Notes: generated from the sequence alone by a model not told the origin. A DNA stretch of 64,000 nt from Cupriavidus basilensis (GCF_008801925.2 NZ_CP062805.1:1-64000); one strand, 5' to 3'; positions 1 through 9,385 are shown, numbered from the stretch's first letter. Program-made: numbers and translations.

Positions 1-1197
1 ATGAGATATCGCTTCGACGGGCTTCCTATTGCCCGAAGAACAACAACGTGTGGCGGTGCGCCGCACTCTCCGGCCCCTGTCGAAAGCCACGGTTCGCAAG
101 CCAAGCCAGCCAGGTGCGATGCCGGCCGGCTGCCGGAGCGGATTCTCAGAGCGATCGCGTTGGTCTACGAGTCCGATGGGCTCCGCGCTTTGCACATCAC
201 CAATCGCCAAGTCTTGGCAACGCTCATCCGCTTCGCCCTGAACCAGAAGGATCCCACCTCGCTCGCCTTCATAAAGAAGGCAACGATTGCGCAGCACCTC
301 GCGATTAGCGAGGCCACTGTCTATCGGGCGCTTGGCGCACTTGAAGACGCCGGGCTTATTGAGCGTGAAAGGCAGCAACGCACGAGGACGCAACTCGAGG
401 TTGTCGGGCGCATCGGGTTCACCGCAAAGTTGCTACAGTGCATCGGGATCGCTAGCCGGGAGCTTGGGCACCCAGAACCTCGAACGGGCTCCGATGAGTC
501 GCGGTCCAGCTCCGCATGTCTCGCACCGGTGAGTGGCGTAAACAACCCCAACCAGTCTTCTACGAAGAAACATTCGGGGCCGAGAGAGTTTGTGCAAATT
601 GATGATCGGGCCGTGCCCATTGATCTAGCGCCTCTCGTGCGTGACCAAGAGCTGACGACGTCCGCCCTCTTCCTTTTGATGCGGCTCGCGAGGGAGGCCG
701 GCCACCGACTGTCGGACGTTGTTTCGGCAGCGGGTCACTTTCTTGGTCCACTCCGGGGACGAGAGCTGTTCGCCTACCTCAAGTCTCTCCTCGGAAGGCC
801 CATAGACTATAGGCATGTCGTCCAAACTCGGAAGGCCCAAGAAGACGAGAGGCGCGCAACCGCCGCGCAGGCGGCACAAGACCGGCTGGAGGTTGCCCAA
901 CTCATTGAGCGATACCGTGGGCGACGGGTGTCTGCACCCGACGGTCGGATCTATGAGGTCGACTCGGCGTCGATTGTGATCACCGAGGCCAACGGTCGCC
1001 GTAATTCATTAGGGCATGAGCAAGCGCGTGCCTGGCTGATCGAGATGGACAGAGCTGCGACTGGGCTCTCGCGTGCCCTAGCCCAGCCGTCGTCAGCGAA
1101 ACGGTCATCGTCGGCCATGGCACAGGCCGCTATTGAGCAAGTTCGCGGCATCCTCGGTGGCAGACCTCCTTCCAACATGTTCAGTCGGCCTGCTTAA
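1..1197 (+). CDS. Helix-turn-helix protein near the plasmid replication region
   Basis: This frame is open from the first base of the window, so the true start may lie upstream; the first 45 or so residues are rich in Pro, Arg and Ser and look weakly coding, so a later start is also possible. Residues about 94-128 form a winged helix-turn-helix (the segment IAQHLAISEATVYRALGAL followed by EDAGLIERE), as in replication-associated and GntR/MarR-like DNA-binding proteins. The C-terminal half (about 190-340) is charged and helical with no domain I recognise. It lies just before the tRNA and the rep gene, so a role in plasmid replication or copy control is possible, but that rests only on position. 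I do not recognise the family with certainty. Confidence 0.7.
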   Translation: MRYRFDGLPIARRTTTCGGAPHSPAPVESHGSQAKPARCDAGRLPERILRAIALVYESDGLRALHITNRQVLATLIRFALNQKDPTSLAFIKKATIAQHLAISEATVYRALGALEDAGLIERERQQRTRTQLEVVGRIGFTAKLLQCIGIASRELGHPEPRTGSDESRSSSACLAPVSGVNNPNQSSTKKHSGPREFVQIDDRAVPIDLAPLVRDQELTTSALFLLMRLAREAGHRLSDVVSAAGHFLGPLRGRELFAYLKSLLGRPIDYRHVVQTRKAQEDERRATAAQAAQDRLEVAQLIERYRGRRVSAPDGRIYEVDSASIVITEANGRRNSLGHEQARAWLIEMDRAATGLSRALAQPSSAKRSSSAMAQAAIEQVRGILGGRPPSNMFSRPA

Positions 1198-1220
1198 TGA
1201 GGGCATCGGCGTTGCGCATT

Positions 1221-1308
1221 TGGTGGGCCGGGTGGGATTTGAACCCACGGTGTCCTCTCGGAGGCGGATTATGAGTCCGCTGCCTGCAACCAGCACGGCG
1301 TCCGGCCC
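1221..1308 (-). tRNA. tRNA with CAU anticodon and long variable arm (isotype unclear)
   Basis: The minus strand folds into a full 88-nt cloverleaf with encoded CCA. The acceptor stem is GGGCCGG paired with CCGGCCC (7 bp, perfect). The D arm is GCC/GGC, the anticodon stem is GCGGA/UCCGC with loop CUCAUAA, and the T arm is GUGGG/CCCAC with loop UUCAAAU. The discriminator base is A. The anticodon is CAU, normally tRNA-Met or tRNA-Ile2. The variable region is 15 nt and can form a small CUC/GAG hairpin, a class II trait of Leu, Ser and Tyr tRNAs. Position 8 is A instead of the near-universal U. The perfect helices argue that it is expressed and folded. Which amino acid it carries cannot be read from the sequence. 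Confidence 0.85.
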
Positions 1309-1481
1309 TGAGTATTGCGCACCTGCACTTCCAGGTGCGGCGATTGTATGCGTGCAGCCGAGGTTGGTGGGGGCCGGCCCGCAATAGAGCGGACGCCGCC
1401 GTGGCCTAATTTGTCACGCGATACCGCTTGATGCCGGTGAGCGCGGTCCACGCTGCGCGGCGTTAGGCCGGCTTTCCGTCA

Positions 1482-2999
1482 CTAAAGAACGTTGTCCTGA
1501 CTATTCGCACGGCTGCGGGCAGCCTTCCTCAGCTCACCGGCCACAAATGAACAGAATGAAGTGGCAATATTTGGTCGCTCCATAATGTTCTTTGCGTTTA
1601 TGTCCGCAGGTTTGAGACCTTGACGCTCGATCGTTCGCGTCCCAATCGTCTTCGTCGTGACGAACTTACGGACTAGGTCTTCACGGGTCGTCATCTCGGC
1701 GCTCTCAAAATAGTCTCGAGCCGCGCGGACTTCCTCCAGCCTGCGACGCTCTGCGGCGGCGTCTGCCGCTGCAACGCTCGCCGCGACCGCGGTCTGCGCA
1801 GCAGACTTCGATTCGACTTCCTCCTTAGCCTTGTCTGCGAGCTTGGCTTGAACTCTCTCAACTTCCTTGTCTGCTTCGGAAACGCGATAGTCGTTTGCGA
1901 TTGCATCCAACAAATAGCCTGATGCTCGCTTGACCTTGTCACCGGAACGGATACGCCATCGAACGTATTCGATAGCCTGCTGAATCCTCTCATCCGTCCA
2001 GACGCTGCGGTTATCCGCGATTCGCTCGAACTGAGAGTCAGTCAGTGCAAACTCCTTCTCCAATGCCTGGAAGAGCGCCACCGAATTAAGCATGGCCGCT
2101 TTGGACGCCAGGGCGGCATCCTTTCGCTTCATCTGGAAACGAATCTGGTCTTTCTTCCTAGACCGGGGTGTCCCCGCACGGGTCTCATAGGACAGTTCAA
2201 TGTCGGAAAGCTCGTTGATTTGGCTTACTGCTTTGTCAAGGTAGTCACGCTTGAAGTACTTGAACTCCGCGTTATTGGCCCATGACTTGCCCGGTAGATT
2301 CCGCACAACATCGAGGGGCAACCAGTCCGTCCGCTCGTCCGATACGTTGGGCAGGATGTGGTCATAGATGGCGCGAGCGTAGATGAGCGTGAACTTCGAC
2401 GTGACCAGAAGGCTCGTCCAATACGAATTCTCCGGGTCTTTGATGAGCCGTTGAAGCTCTACAGGGACACGGAATCGAATCCGTCCGTCCCTCACACTGA
2501 CCCGACCGATCAATTCGAGCCAGTCGCCCTCTTCGTCTGAGACCCGCACGGTATCGACATCAGGATTGCGGGCATCGCTGTCAGTCTCGTCGCCGTCATG
2601 TGCCGCACCGGGGCTTTCAAGGAGACGGCCGCTCGCGTCCACCGACACAACGGGTGCGCTGGTCACTTCGAGCATCGACGACTTCACGCTGCGAATAACG
2701 CTCGAAAAGTGTTTCCTGTTCTTGCTGTCATAGCGCATCAGCCATTTGAAAAAGCTTAGCGAGACTTCGTAGCCTTCCTTGACCTCGGGTTCCTGCGCCA
2801 CGATAAAGTACGCAGCGTCGACAAACCGGCGAGCGGACATCCCCAGTCCGACAATGCGAGCGAAGACCTTGTTTTTGTGGTAGCCAATATCCTTGTCGGT
2901 GGCGACCTCATGTATGGCTGTCTGTGCGGGCGCCATCTCGACGAATAAGTCGAGCGCGTACTGTAGTGGTGTCACCCGCTTTGCTACGCTGCTTGCCAT
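1482..2999 (-). CDS. Plasmid replication initiator (Rep_3-like)
   Basis: A 505-residue protein resembling the Rep_3 / RepA-RepB initiators of Burkholderiales megaplasmids and chromids, which bind iterons and open the origin. Residues about 10-290 carry the winged-helix initiator region; this includes the stretch FFKWLMRYDSKNRKHFSSVI and the segment around TDWLPLDVVRNLPGKSW. Residues about 370-440 are Ala- and charge-rich and probably coiled. The start at 2999 has an AGGA motif about 9 nt upstream. Just upstream lies a block of inverted and direct copies of GGTGAGAGATTTTGT, the expected binding sites, and parAB is transcribed away on the other side of the origin. The repeat block and position make the initiator role fairly secure; the exact Rep subfamily is less so. 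Confidence 0.85.
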   Translation of the reverse strand: MASSVAKRVTPLQYALDLFVEMAPAQTAIHEVATDKDIGYHKNKVFARIVGLGMSARRFVDAAYFIVAQEPEVKEGYEVSLSFFKWLMRYDSKNRKHFSSVIRSVKSSMLEVTSAPVVSVDASGRLLESPGAAHDGDETDSDARNPDVDTVRVSDEEGDWLELIGRVSVRDGRIRFRVPVELQRLIKDPENSYWTSLLVTSKFTLIYARAIYDHILPNVSDERTDWLPLDVVRNLPGKSWANNAEFKYFKRDYLDKAVSQINELSDIELSYETRAGTPRSRKKDQIRFQMKRKDAALASKAAMLNSVALFQALEKEFALTDSQFERIADNRSVWTDERIQQAIEYVRWRIRSGDKVKRASGYLLDAIANDYRVSEADKEVERVQAKLADKAKEEVESKSAAQTAVAASVAAADAAAERRRLEEVRAARDYFESAEMTTREDLVRKFVTTKTIGTRTIERQGLKPADINAKNIMERPNIATSFCSFVAGELRKAARSRANSQDNVL

Positions 3000-3049
3000 G
3001 CCGGGATTCCTGAGAGGGCAGCTTGTTTACGTTATGAATTGCACGAGAC

Positions 3050-4020
3050 TTTAGTCAGGTGATGGTGAGATGTCAATGTGGACTCATCTCACCTGGAATA
3101 GGTGCCTCGTGTCGGCCGAGGTACATGATCTCTCACCTTGGTACACAATCTCTCACCTCACGATCGTCGGCTGGTTGAAATTGCTTTTATAAAACAAGCG
3201 TATACGAGAGATGTCCACAGGAGTGAATCAAAATCTCTCACCTGAACTACCTATCTGGTCTCTTTTCTCACCTTCGGCTCCGCGATCTCTCCCTTTAGAC
3301 GTATACAACTACCACCTGAGGGAACAAAGTTTCTCACCTTGCGGTAGGCGTATCCCTCACTTTTGGCTGATAAGTTTTTGATTTTTATGAGGATCACCCT
3401 GCTCTGTTTGTAGGTTTGTTGGTTTTTCTTTGTTTACAACACAAACAAACAAACAAACAGACGCCAGTCAAAATTCGGTCGCCATGGGTGGGAGCTGCAG
3501 GTGACTGAGTCCCACGCGAGATCCATTGAAGGTGAGAGATTTTGTGCCGCAGCTGTTCGGGCGCTGAAGTCAAGGTGTTATCCGAAGGTGAGAGATTTTG
3601 TAACCTGCGATCGCACTTGAGTTTTTGAACAGCGATGAAGCCTTCAAAAGGTGAGAGATTTTGTACCTAGGCTCGTTTTGAGAGTTCGCTGGTGGTCTGC
3701 TTGTGGCCACCTCAGCGCGCGTAGGCTTCTTGATTGGCTTGGCAGAGCACAAAATCTCTCACTTTTACAGCCCCCTGGTTCTAGGAAGTGGCTTCTAACT
3801 CTGCGGACCAGTCGATCGGGTGAGAGATTTTGTTCGGAGTTCTGTTGATGCTGTGCGTAGGCGTCGCGTGGCTTACAAAAACTCTCACCTTAGGTTTCAT
3901 CTTGAGCTTTGAAGTGTGGATCGAACAGCACATCGCTGGCGATGGATGCGGGATTGGGTGAGAGATTTTGTACCAAAGAACACGGCTAAGGTGAGAGGTG
4001 AGAGGACTTGGCTCTCACCT
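3050..4020. other. Iteron-rich origin of replication (oriV)
   Basis: This gene-free stretch between rep and parA carries many copies of GGTGAGAGATTTTGT. Direct copies lie at 3531-3545, 3587-3601, 3650-3664, 3819-3833 and 3957-3971. Inverted copies, exact or slightly diverged, lie at 3123-3137, 3143-3157, 3228-3242, 3324-3338, 3749-3762 and 3875-3889. The inverted group nearest rep could also serve rep autoregulation. Between the two groups lie an AT-rich stretch (about 3360-3440) and a short CAAA repeat (3442-3459), which fit a DNA-unwinding element. A weak DnaA-box-like TGTCCACA occurs near 3213. Iterons next to a Rep_3-type gene are the standard plan for this replicon class. Confidence 0.85.
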
Positions 4021-4230
4021 TTTATGGCTCCTTGGCGACTTCCAAAAGTTCTTTGAGTCGTTTGCGCCACCTCTTCCCATATCTTCCGAAAACGTTGTAA
4101 ATCAAAGGCTTGTAGCTTAGTTTCGTAAACTTTAGTGATTTCGCTGTGTCGCGGATTACACAAAATATGCGGACGCGTTTGCTCAATTGCTGTATTCTGC
4201 GCTTGTCCAAATTTCGGAAAAAGAGCTGCG

Positions 4231-5436
4231 ATGGCGAATATCAGTCAACCGATGCCCATAGACCCGACGGTCACCCTAGCTGAGATTAGCGATTTTGCAG
4301 ATGTGGTGACCGACTACGCAGTCGAGTTACGTGACCAGATTCTTGCGCCGCGGCCACGTAAGACGGCACCGATGTTTAGTACTTCAGAAATTGCAGAGCT
4401 GTGTGGTTTGAGCCGTCAGCAGGTCTTGCACATGGCGAAGAATAGCGACGGTGTGCTGCCTGAAGGGCAGACCGTTGGTCGCGGCCGAACGTTTACTTTG
4501 GCTGAGGCAAGAAATTGGGTCCAACAAGTATCGGACATCTACCAGACCCCGCTGGTTGCTGGACCTAGCGATTTCGAAGGCAAGATTATTATCACTTCGC
4601 AATTGAAGGGTGGGTCCGCAAAAACGACTACGACTATGTGCTTAGCGCAAGGCCTTAGCTTGCGTGGCCGTAAGGTGCTGGTCGTCGATTTGGACCCCCA
4701 GGCGTCCCTTTCTGAGTTGTGCGGCTTGTACGCGGAGAAGGAGGTATTCGCCGATGACTCAATTCTGCCTTTCATTTACAACCAGGATGTCGAAGGTGGC
4801 TTGGAAGCGAAGTTGCAATCGACATACTGGGATGGCCTGGACGTTATTCCGGCTCACACGGAACTAGTGGGTGCGGAGTACCACCTCCCTGCTATGCAGA
4901 TGAAGGTGCCAGGATTCAAATTCTGGCAGGTACTCCGTGATGGTCTCCAGCCACTGCGAAAGAAGTATGACTACATTATTCTGGATACTTCGCCGTCGCT
5001 GTCCTACCTCAACTTGAACGCATTGATGGCGGCCGATGCCATGGTCATGCCCATGGTGCCGGAAAACCTGGACTTCTTTAGCTCCTTGTCGTTCTGGCGA
5101 CTCTTTTCGGATGTCGCAAAGTCATTCATGAGATTCGAAGCCGATAAGAAGTACGACTTCGTGTCAGTGCTCTTGACGCGAGTTAACTATGGGCCCACAT
5201 CGGCAGCTCCTGTGGTGCGAACTTGGGCTCAAGGTGCATATCGGCATTGGCTCGCCCCTTTTGAAGTGCCTGCCAGCTCAGTGATGAGCTCCGGCGCACT
5301 GGCATTTACCACGGTGTTTGACATCAGCAGCTCACACAGCCAAGCCAAGTCGCTTCAGCGTGTTCGGCAGCCGCTGGTGGATTACTGCCGTTGGGTTGAC
5401 GACATGTTTGTGAAACAGTGGAGGCCTGCACAATGA
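4231..5436 (+). CDS. parA: Partition ATPase ParA
   Basis: A 401-residue plasmid-partition ATPase. Residues about 50-70 form an N-terminal helix-turn-helix (SEIAELCGLSRQQVLHMAK), the type Ia ParA layout in which the protein also represses its own promoter. The deviant Walker A KGGSAKTTT is at residues 126-134, followed by VLVVDLDPQAS and the Walker B segment YIILDTSPS. The ATG at 4231 was chosen because upstream codons are Cys-rich and unlike ParA, although the frame is open to 4135. The stop overlaps the parB start as ATGA, so the two genes are translationally coupled. It sits downstream of the iteron origin, which completes a standard Rep/Par backbone. Confidence 0.95.
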   Translation: MANISQPMPIDPTVTLAEISDFADVVTDYAVELRDQILAPRPRKTAPMFSTSEIAELCGLSRQQVLHMAKNSDGVLPEGQTVGRGRTFTLAEARNWVQQVSDIYQTPLVAGPSDFEGKIIITSQLKGGSAKTTTTMCLAQGLSLRGRKVLVVDLDPQASLSELCGLYAEKEVFADDSILPFIYNQDVEGGLEAKLQSTYWDGLDVIPAHTELVGAEYHLPAMQMKVPGFKFWQVLRDGLQPLRKKYDYIILDTSPSLSYLNLNALMAADAMVMPMVPENLDFFSSLSFWRLFSDVAKSFMRFEADKKYDFVSVLLTRVNYGPTSAAPVVRTWAQGAYRHWLAPFEVPASSVMSSGALAFTTVFDISSSHSQAKSLQRVRQPLVDYCRWVDDMFVKQWRPAQ

Positions 5437-6401
5437 GCAACATTCGCGAACAAATGCTCGCCAAGACGGCGAACATCCGCTCAACGGCGGACCGTAAGCC
5501 GGATGCCACTCGTCGAGCAAATCGGACTGAGACAGCGCCAGGTATGGCGGGCGCATTGGCTGCCGCGCAATTGAGGGTTCAAGAGTTAGAGGCGACGGGG
5601 TTGCCTTCGGAACTGCCGGTTGCGGATATTGTTCCCAACCCCTGGCAGCCGCGGCGCACCTTCAATGAACTCAAGCTGACAGAGCTTGCTGAATCGATTC
5701 GCGAGGTTGGGTTACTGCAGCCTATCGTAGTACGTCGCGTTGAGCCAGGTTTCCAACTTGTGGCCGGTGAGCGCCGGTGGCGTGCACATAAGATGTTGGG
5801 GCTCGAGAACATCAAGGCTGTCGTCGTCGACTGCAGCGACGCGGACATGATTGTGTTGGCCTTGGTCGAAAACATCGGCCGAGACGACCTTTCCGACTAC
5901 GAGATCGCCTTGTCTATTCAACGTTCGGAAAAGGAGTTCCCGAACCGTACACGACTTGCGGAGGCGGTAGGCTTGTCCAGGCGAGGGCTTTACAAGTTCA
6001 TGGCTTTCTATGATTTGCCCGATTTCGTGAAGCATGACTTGGACCTGCAGCCAAGTCTTCTTGGGAGTAACGCCGCAGATGCACTGGCGTCTTGCCTGAA
6101 GAAACACGGAGAGGCGGGTGTGTCGGCAACTAGAGAACTATGGACCGATGTCGTCGGGGGCCATCTTGATCAGGGCAAGCTCGCCGCGGCCGTAACCGCA
6201 TTGGCTACTAAAAAAGTGTCGGGCTCAGCGGCTCGCGAGCGCTCCATCGAAAAGTTCTTTGCTGGTCAGAACCACGCGGGCAGCATCACAAAGGATATAA
6301 AGAACTTTACAGTAAAAATCAAAACCGGAGTTCTATCCGACTCCCAGGAGACGCGGATTCGCCAGTTCATCAGCGAACTATTCAGTGGCACTCCAAATTG
6401 A
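5433..6401 (+). CDS. parB: Partition DNA-binding protein ParB
   Basis: A 322-residue centromere-binding protein that loads on parS and stimulates ParA ATPase. It has the ParB/Spo0J N-domain with NPWQPRRTF, VGLLQPIVVRR and the CTPase-type motif GERRWRA. A helix-turn-helix (RLAEAVGLSRRGLYKFMAF) lies in the middle, followed by a C-terminal dimerisation segment. The start at 5433 overlaps the parA stop and follows a GTGGAGG ribosome-binding site. A strong terminator follows at 6426, and candidate parS palindromes begin within about 60 bp of the stop. Confidence 0.95.
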   Translation: MSNIREQMLAKTANIRSTADRKPDATRRANRTETAPGMAGALAAAQLRVQELEATGLPSELPVADIVPNPWQPRRTFNELKLTELAESIREVGLLQPIVVRRVEPGFQLVAGERRWRAHKMLGLENIKAVVVDCSDADMIVLALVENIGRDDLSDYEIALSIQRSEKEFPNRTRLAEAVGLSRRGLYKFMAFYDLPDFVKHDLDLQPSLLGSNAADALASCLKKHGEAGVSATRELWTDVVGGHLDQGKLAAAVTALATKKVSGSAARERSIEKFFAGQNHAGSITKDIKNFTVKIKTGVLSDSQETRIRQFISELFSGTPN

Positions 6402-6425
6402 TGCGCAGTTTAGTCACATCAGAAG

Positions 6426-6447
6426 CCCGCCAATGGCGGGTTTTTTT
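6426..6447 (+). terminator. Rho-independent terminator after parB
   Basis: CCCGCC, loop AAT, GGCGGG, then seven T residues. It lies 25 bp after the parB stop and should end the parAB transcript. Confidence 0.9.
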
Positions 6448-6457
6448 ACGGCTTAAG

Positions 6458-6474
6458 TGTGCCTAAAAGGCCGA
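6458..6474. promoter_or_regulatory. Diverged candidate parS site
   Basis: TGTGCCTAAAAGGCCGA, a partial match to the 17-bp palindrome TGTGCCTATTAGGCACA that recurs downstream of parB. A second, more decayed copy (TGTGCTTCTAGGCATA) lies at 6508-6523. Confidence 0.5.
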
Positions 6475-6540
6475 CTCAGAGCGAGGGTGCCTACGGCCGC
6501 CAGAACTGTGCTTCTAGGCATAATCGGCGGTGGCGCGAGG

Positions 6541-6557
6541 TGTGCCTATTAGGCACA
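6541..6557. promoter_or_regulatory. Candidate parS site (perfect palindrome)
   Basis: TGTGCCTATTAGGCACA: two perfect 8-bp arms around a central T, about 140 bp after the parB stop. The identical 17-mer recurs at 7340-7356, and near copies lie at 7151-7167 and 7189-7205. Repeated palindromes clustered downstream of parB are the usual form of a plasmid centromere. Confidence 0.75.
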
Positions 6558-6569
6558 ACTTGTATCGCG

Positions 6570-6720
6570 TGACTTCAGTTGCTGAGATATTTCGTCACTT
6601 CGTCTGTGCCGCGTGCGCGCTCTGCCTGGACGTGGATGAAGTCGTCTGTTGGGAGCGTATATGAGGAGGCGCTGCAGGACGTCAATGGGCATCAGCTTTG
6701 CGGCTGGCTGCGTGGGAAAG
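6570..6720 (-). pseudogene. Decayed C-terminal fragment of a tyrosine recombinase
   Basis: On the minus strand this codes for MPIDVLQRLL followed by a degraded stretch with similarity to the 'DVLQRLLGHAS-QTT-IYV' end of phage-type integrases, then RARTRHRRSDEISQQL. Only the C-terminal helix region remains, and the catalytic Tyr region is replaced by Pro/Arg-rich sequence. Two similar scars lie at 8119-8975 and 9011-9385 on the same strand. Its borders are approximate. Confidence 0.45.
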
Positions 6721-7150
6721 GTGACAGACGAATGGAACCTACAAGCGCGCCGCGCCACACGCTTGCCGGGCAAGTCGGTACTCTGGTCGTCAACCCCGTT
6801 TGAACCTAACAAGTACTGTCCGGCGAAAAGCCGTTACCGGCCAGTGTGTTTGTCGTCTCAGTCGGGCTGAAATGCTTACCCGTGGGCCCATGGCGTGTCC
6901 GAAATCCCTACAGGGGATAGAAGCGCGAACGAACTCAATGATGAGTTGAAGTCGTAACCCGGCCGTCCCAACGCAACAGAATGGCGTCCACTACCGTGTT
7001 AGAGGAAAGGTATCTCTTTAAGTTACCCAATTCCCAGAGGACGGTGGGTCCGCCTGAGGTTGTGGCACGCGCAACCGTGGACGCGTCCCAGTCTGCTGAC
7101 GGCGCCGCTAGAGCCGGGCCCACTCGCCCTCGACCGCAGCCTACCGTCGG

Positions 7151-7205
7151 TGTGTCTAATAGGCGCACTCCTGGCGCCGTTCGCTGAGCGCGCCTATTAG
7201 GCACA
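7151..7205. promoter_or_regulatory. Pair of candidate parS sites
   Basis: TGTGTCTAATAGGCGCA (7151-7167, inverse orientation) and CGCGCCTATTAGGCACA (7189-7205) each match the 17-bp palindrome at 15 of 17 positions. Their centres are 38 bp apart. Confidence 0.65.
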
Positions 7206-7339
7206 GTGAGGGCCCACCTTCCCATTGTTCGAATGACAAGGTCATCTGGAGGCCGAGACGAGCTCCGCTCCCGCAGCCTAACAATGGTGTATAGGCTAGT
7301 CATCCTGTGGTTATGCCCGTTGTGACGGCGCCAAGAACG

Positions 7340-7356
7340 TGTGCCTATTAGGCACA
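7340..7356. promoter_or_regulatory. Candidate parS site (perfect palindrome)
   Basis: An exact copy of TGTGCCTATTAGGCACA, about 800 bp downstream of the first perfect copy. It is the last copy I see in the window. Confidence 0.75.
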
Positions 7357-7359
7357 CTC

Positions 7360-8118
7360 CGGAACCTCCGTCCTCTTGTGCGCAAGCCGCACTGTGCGTA
7401 GCTATGCTTAGCGGCACACGACGTCGCAACCGGACAGACGGTGATTTTGCGTTTGTAAAAGTCTCGAAACACTACAATTTGGTGACCTTACAAGAAGCTA
7501 CCCGCCGCGACCCACAATCTTGGTGTTCTTGCCGCAGTGAGAAAGGGCCACGAAGGCCGGATATAGAAGCATGAGGATGCTCCTCACTGCCATCGCAGAT
7601 CTCGACGCCGGAACAGACAACCGCGCGGTCGGCGGGCTTGTCGGCTGAGGGCGGCCTCGCTGCAACTTTGGCCACGGTGCAGGGCCAAGACGCCGGACAG
7701 GCTACGCGCCCAATGCTAAAGGAGCTCACACGCCTCGCCAGTCATCGCATTCGACTCTGGTGCGAAAACTCGGCCGTTGCCGGTTTGGCGCCATGCGCGC
7801 TAGGTCGGATGGGCCGGTGCCAAGTATCCCGTCGCTTATGAAGCCGTGGGCCTCTGCTGAATCCCACCTGTCGGATGACGGACATTTGTCTTAGTGGGGA
7901 GGAAGTGTGCTGCAGCTGGGGCACGTTCCCAATGAGATCATTCTGGTGAACCGCGGCGCAGTAGCCGGCTGGTACCCCGCTGGCCTCTAGCTTGATTACC
8001 GGCTCGTGTAACAACTAGAGCGTTTTGGTCAGCCCGACCCTACGCGGGTTGGCTCGTCCCTGTTGACGCTATGGCAGCGATCATCCTGTTCGCTTGGGAT
8101 TGCACTCTTCCCTTGTTG
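7360..8118. other. No gene recognised
   Basis: Short open frames exist on both strands, but none shows a conserved domain, a convincing ribosome-binding site or protein-like composition. The stretch lies between the last candidate parS and the first large integrase scar and is probably decayed sequence. Confidence 0.5.
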
Positions 8119-8975
8119 TCACGTATGGCTCTCAAAAAGCTTGGCGATTTCATGTAAGGTGCGCTTTCTCTCCGAGGGCACATACAGCGAAGTCGTTTGC
8201 AATGAGGCATGGTCCAGCAGCCTTTGAAGGACATCTGTCGGGACATCATTGGCTACCGCATGGGTGGCGAGGAAGGTGTTCCGCAATGGATGGGGCGTAG
8301 CAGCTGCCGCTCCACCTGATGAAGAAGTAACGTCGTATCCCCTGCGATGCGCTGCAACGCCCGTTGACAGCATTCGGTAGAGCCCATCCGGGGAAAACCA
8401 TGGCCCCGTCAGTGCTGGTATCTCCGCGCTTAGCTTAATGTGGATTGACTGTGCTGCGGGCGTAGAAGGCATTCACCACAGGGGAGAGCAGGGAGAGCTC
8501 CTGGTCTCCCGGATTCTCAAAATAACGTACGCCATCAACCCAACCCGCTCGCAATGCGTCAATGACGCGCGTGGGCAGGCGCACCGTGCGCCATTTGCTT
8601 CGCTTGCCGAGGAGTGCCCTGCCATAGCCAAGGATACCGTCTCGCCTCGCGAGGGCTTCCCACGACTCTCCAGACAACGCCTTGTCGACTGCAAAGGGGA
8701 TCTCGCGCCGTGCTGCAACTGGCTCTTTCGCTGTCAGCCAGGGGTTGCCGCCCCAAATAGCGCACGCCGGCCAACCAGAAACAAATCCGCGCGCACCGCA
8801 TAGCGCTGGGATTCCCCCTTTAGCGGTCCGGCGAACGGGCGTCAGCACGCTGCAGTTAGCGAAGTCTTGGGGCCGATCCAGAGCGCATCCGGCTGCGCTA
8901 GGAAATTCTTGTAGCGATCGCAATCGTCGGCGCCCACGTAACCCCATTGATATATTCTCGCCCCGCTGGAAATGA
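8119..8975 (-). pseudogene. Frameshifted tyrosine recombinase (integrase)
   Basis: Pieces of one integrase lie in several minus-strand frames. CDRYKNFLAQPDALWIGPKT (about 8860-8930) matches the core-binding domain of large Burkholderiales integrases. The segment KRSKWRTVRLPTRVIDALRAG (8560-8620 area) matches the catalytic-domain beta region. TPHPLRNTFLATHAVANDVP and DVLQRLLDHASLQTTSLYV (8119-8310) match the box II region ending in the nucleophilic Tyr. In the box II motif HPLRN, the second conserved His (usual LRHT) is replaced by Asn. The frames are joined only by frameshifts, so no full protein can be made. Confidence 0.7.
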
Positions 8976-9010
8976 GAATGGCTGGATCCGTCGGCGACGA
9001 CCTGTGAGGT

Positions 9011-9385
9011 TCACGACCGCTCGCGATGCTTTGTAAGTTGCGCTTCCTCTCCCCAGCGGACAGGCAGCGAACTCGTCTGCAGCGATGCCTGGCCAAGCAG
9101 CCTTTGGACGACGTCGGGCGGGATATCGTTGGCCACTGCCTGAATGGCGAAGGTGGGTCGCAGCGCATTGGGTGCGGCCCTGCGCAGCAAACGGCGCTCG
9201 GCCTCGTCAAGCGGCAGGGTACTGTCTACCGCGAGGCGAAGCAGCGTCGTTGTCAGCATCCGATAGAGTCCGTCCGGCAAGAACCCCTGGCCATGCCGCT
9301 GGCATCGGCAGCCTTCCAAGTGCCAAGTAATCGGCCGAACGCATGGCATGCCAACGCAGGTGGTGGAACCGGGCAGGGGATGCAC
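9011..9385 (-). pseudogene. Second decayed tyrosine recombinase fragment
   Basis: The frame reads LDEAERRLLRRAAPNALRPTF, then AIQAVANDIPPDVVQRLLGQASLQTSSLPV. This is again the C-terminal box II region of an integrase, with the LRHTF-type motif changed to LRPTF and the active Tyr position lost (SSLPV where SSLYV is expected). It resembles the scar at 8119-8472 closely enough to be a diverged relative or duplicate. Confidence 0.6.

Noticed and set aside
3442..3459. CAAA tandem tract as a CRISPR-like or phase-variable repeat
   Set aside because: Too short and lies in the AT-rich part of the origin; no spacers or leader exist. No CRISPR array was seen anywhere in the window.
6935..7429. 164-codon minus-strand frame
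   Set aside because: Arg/Thr/Ser-rich, contains the candidate parS palindromes and shows no domain.
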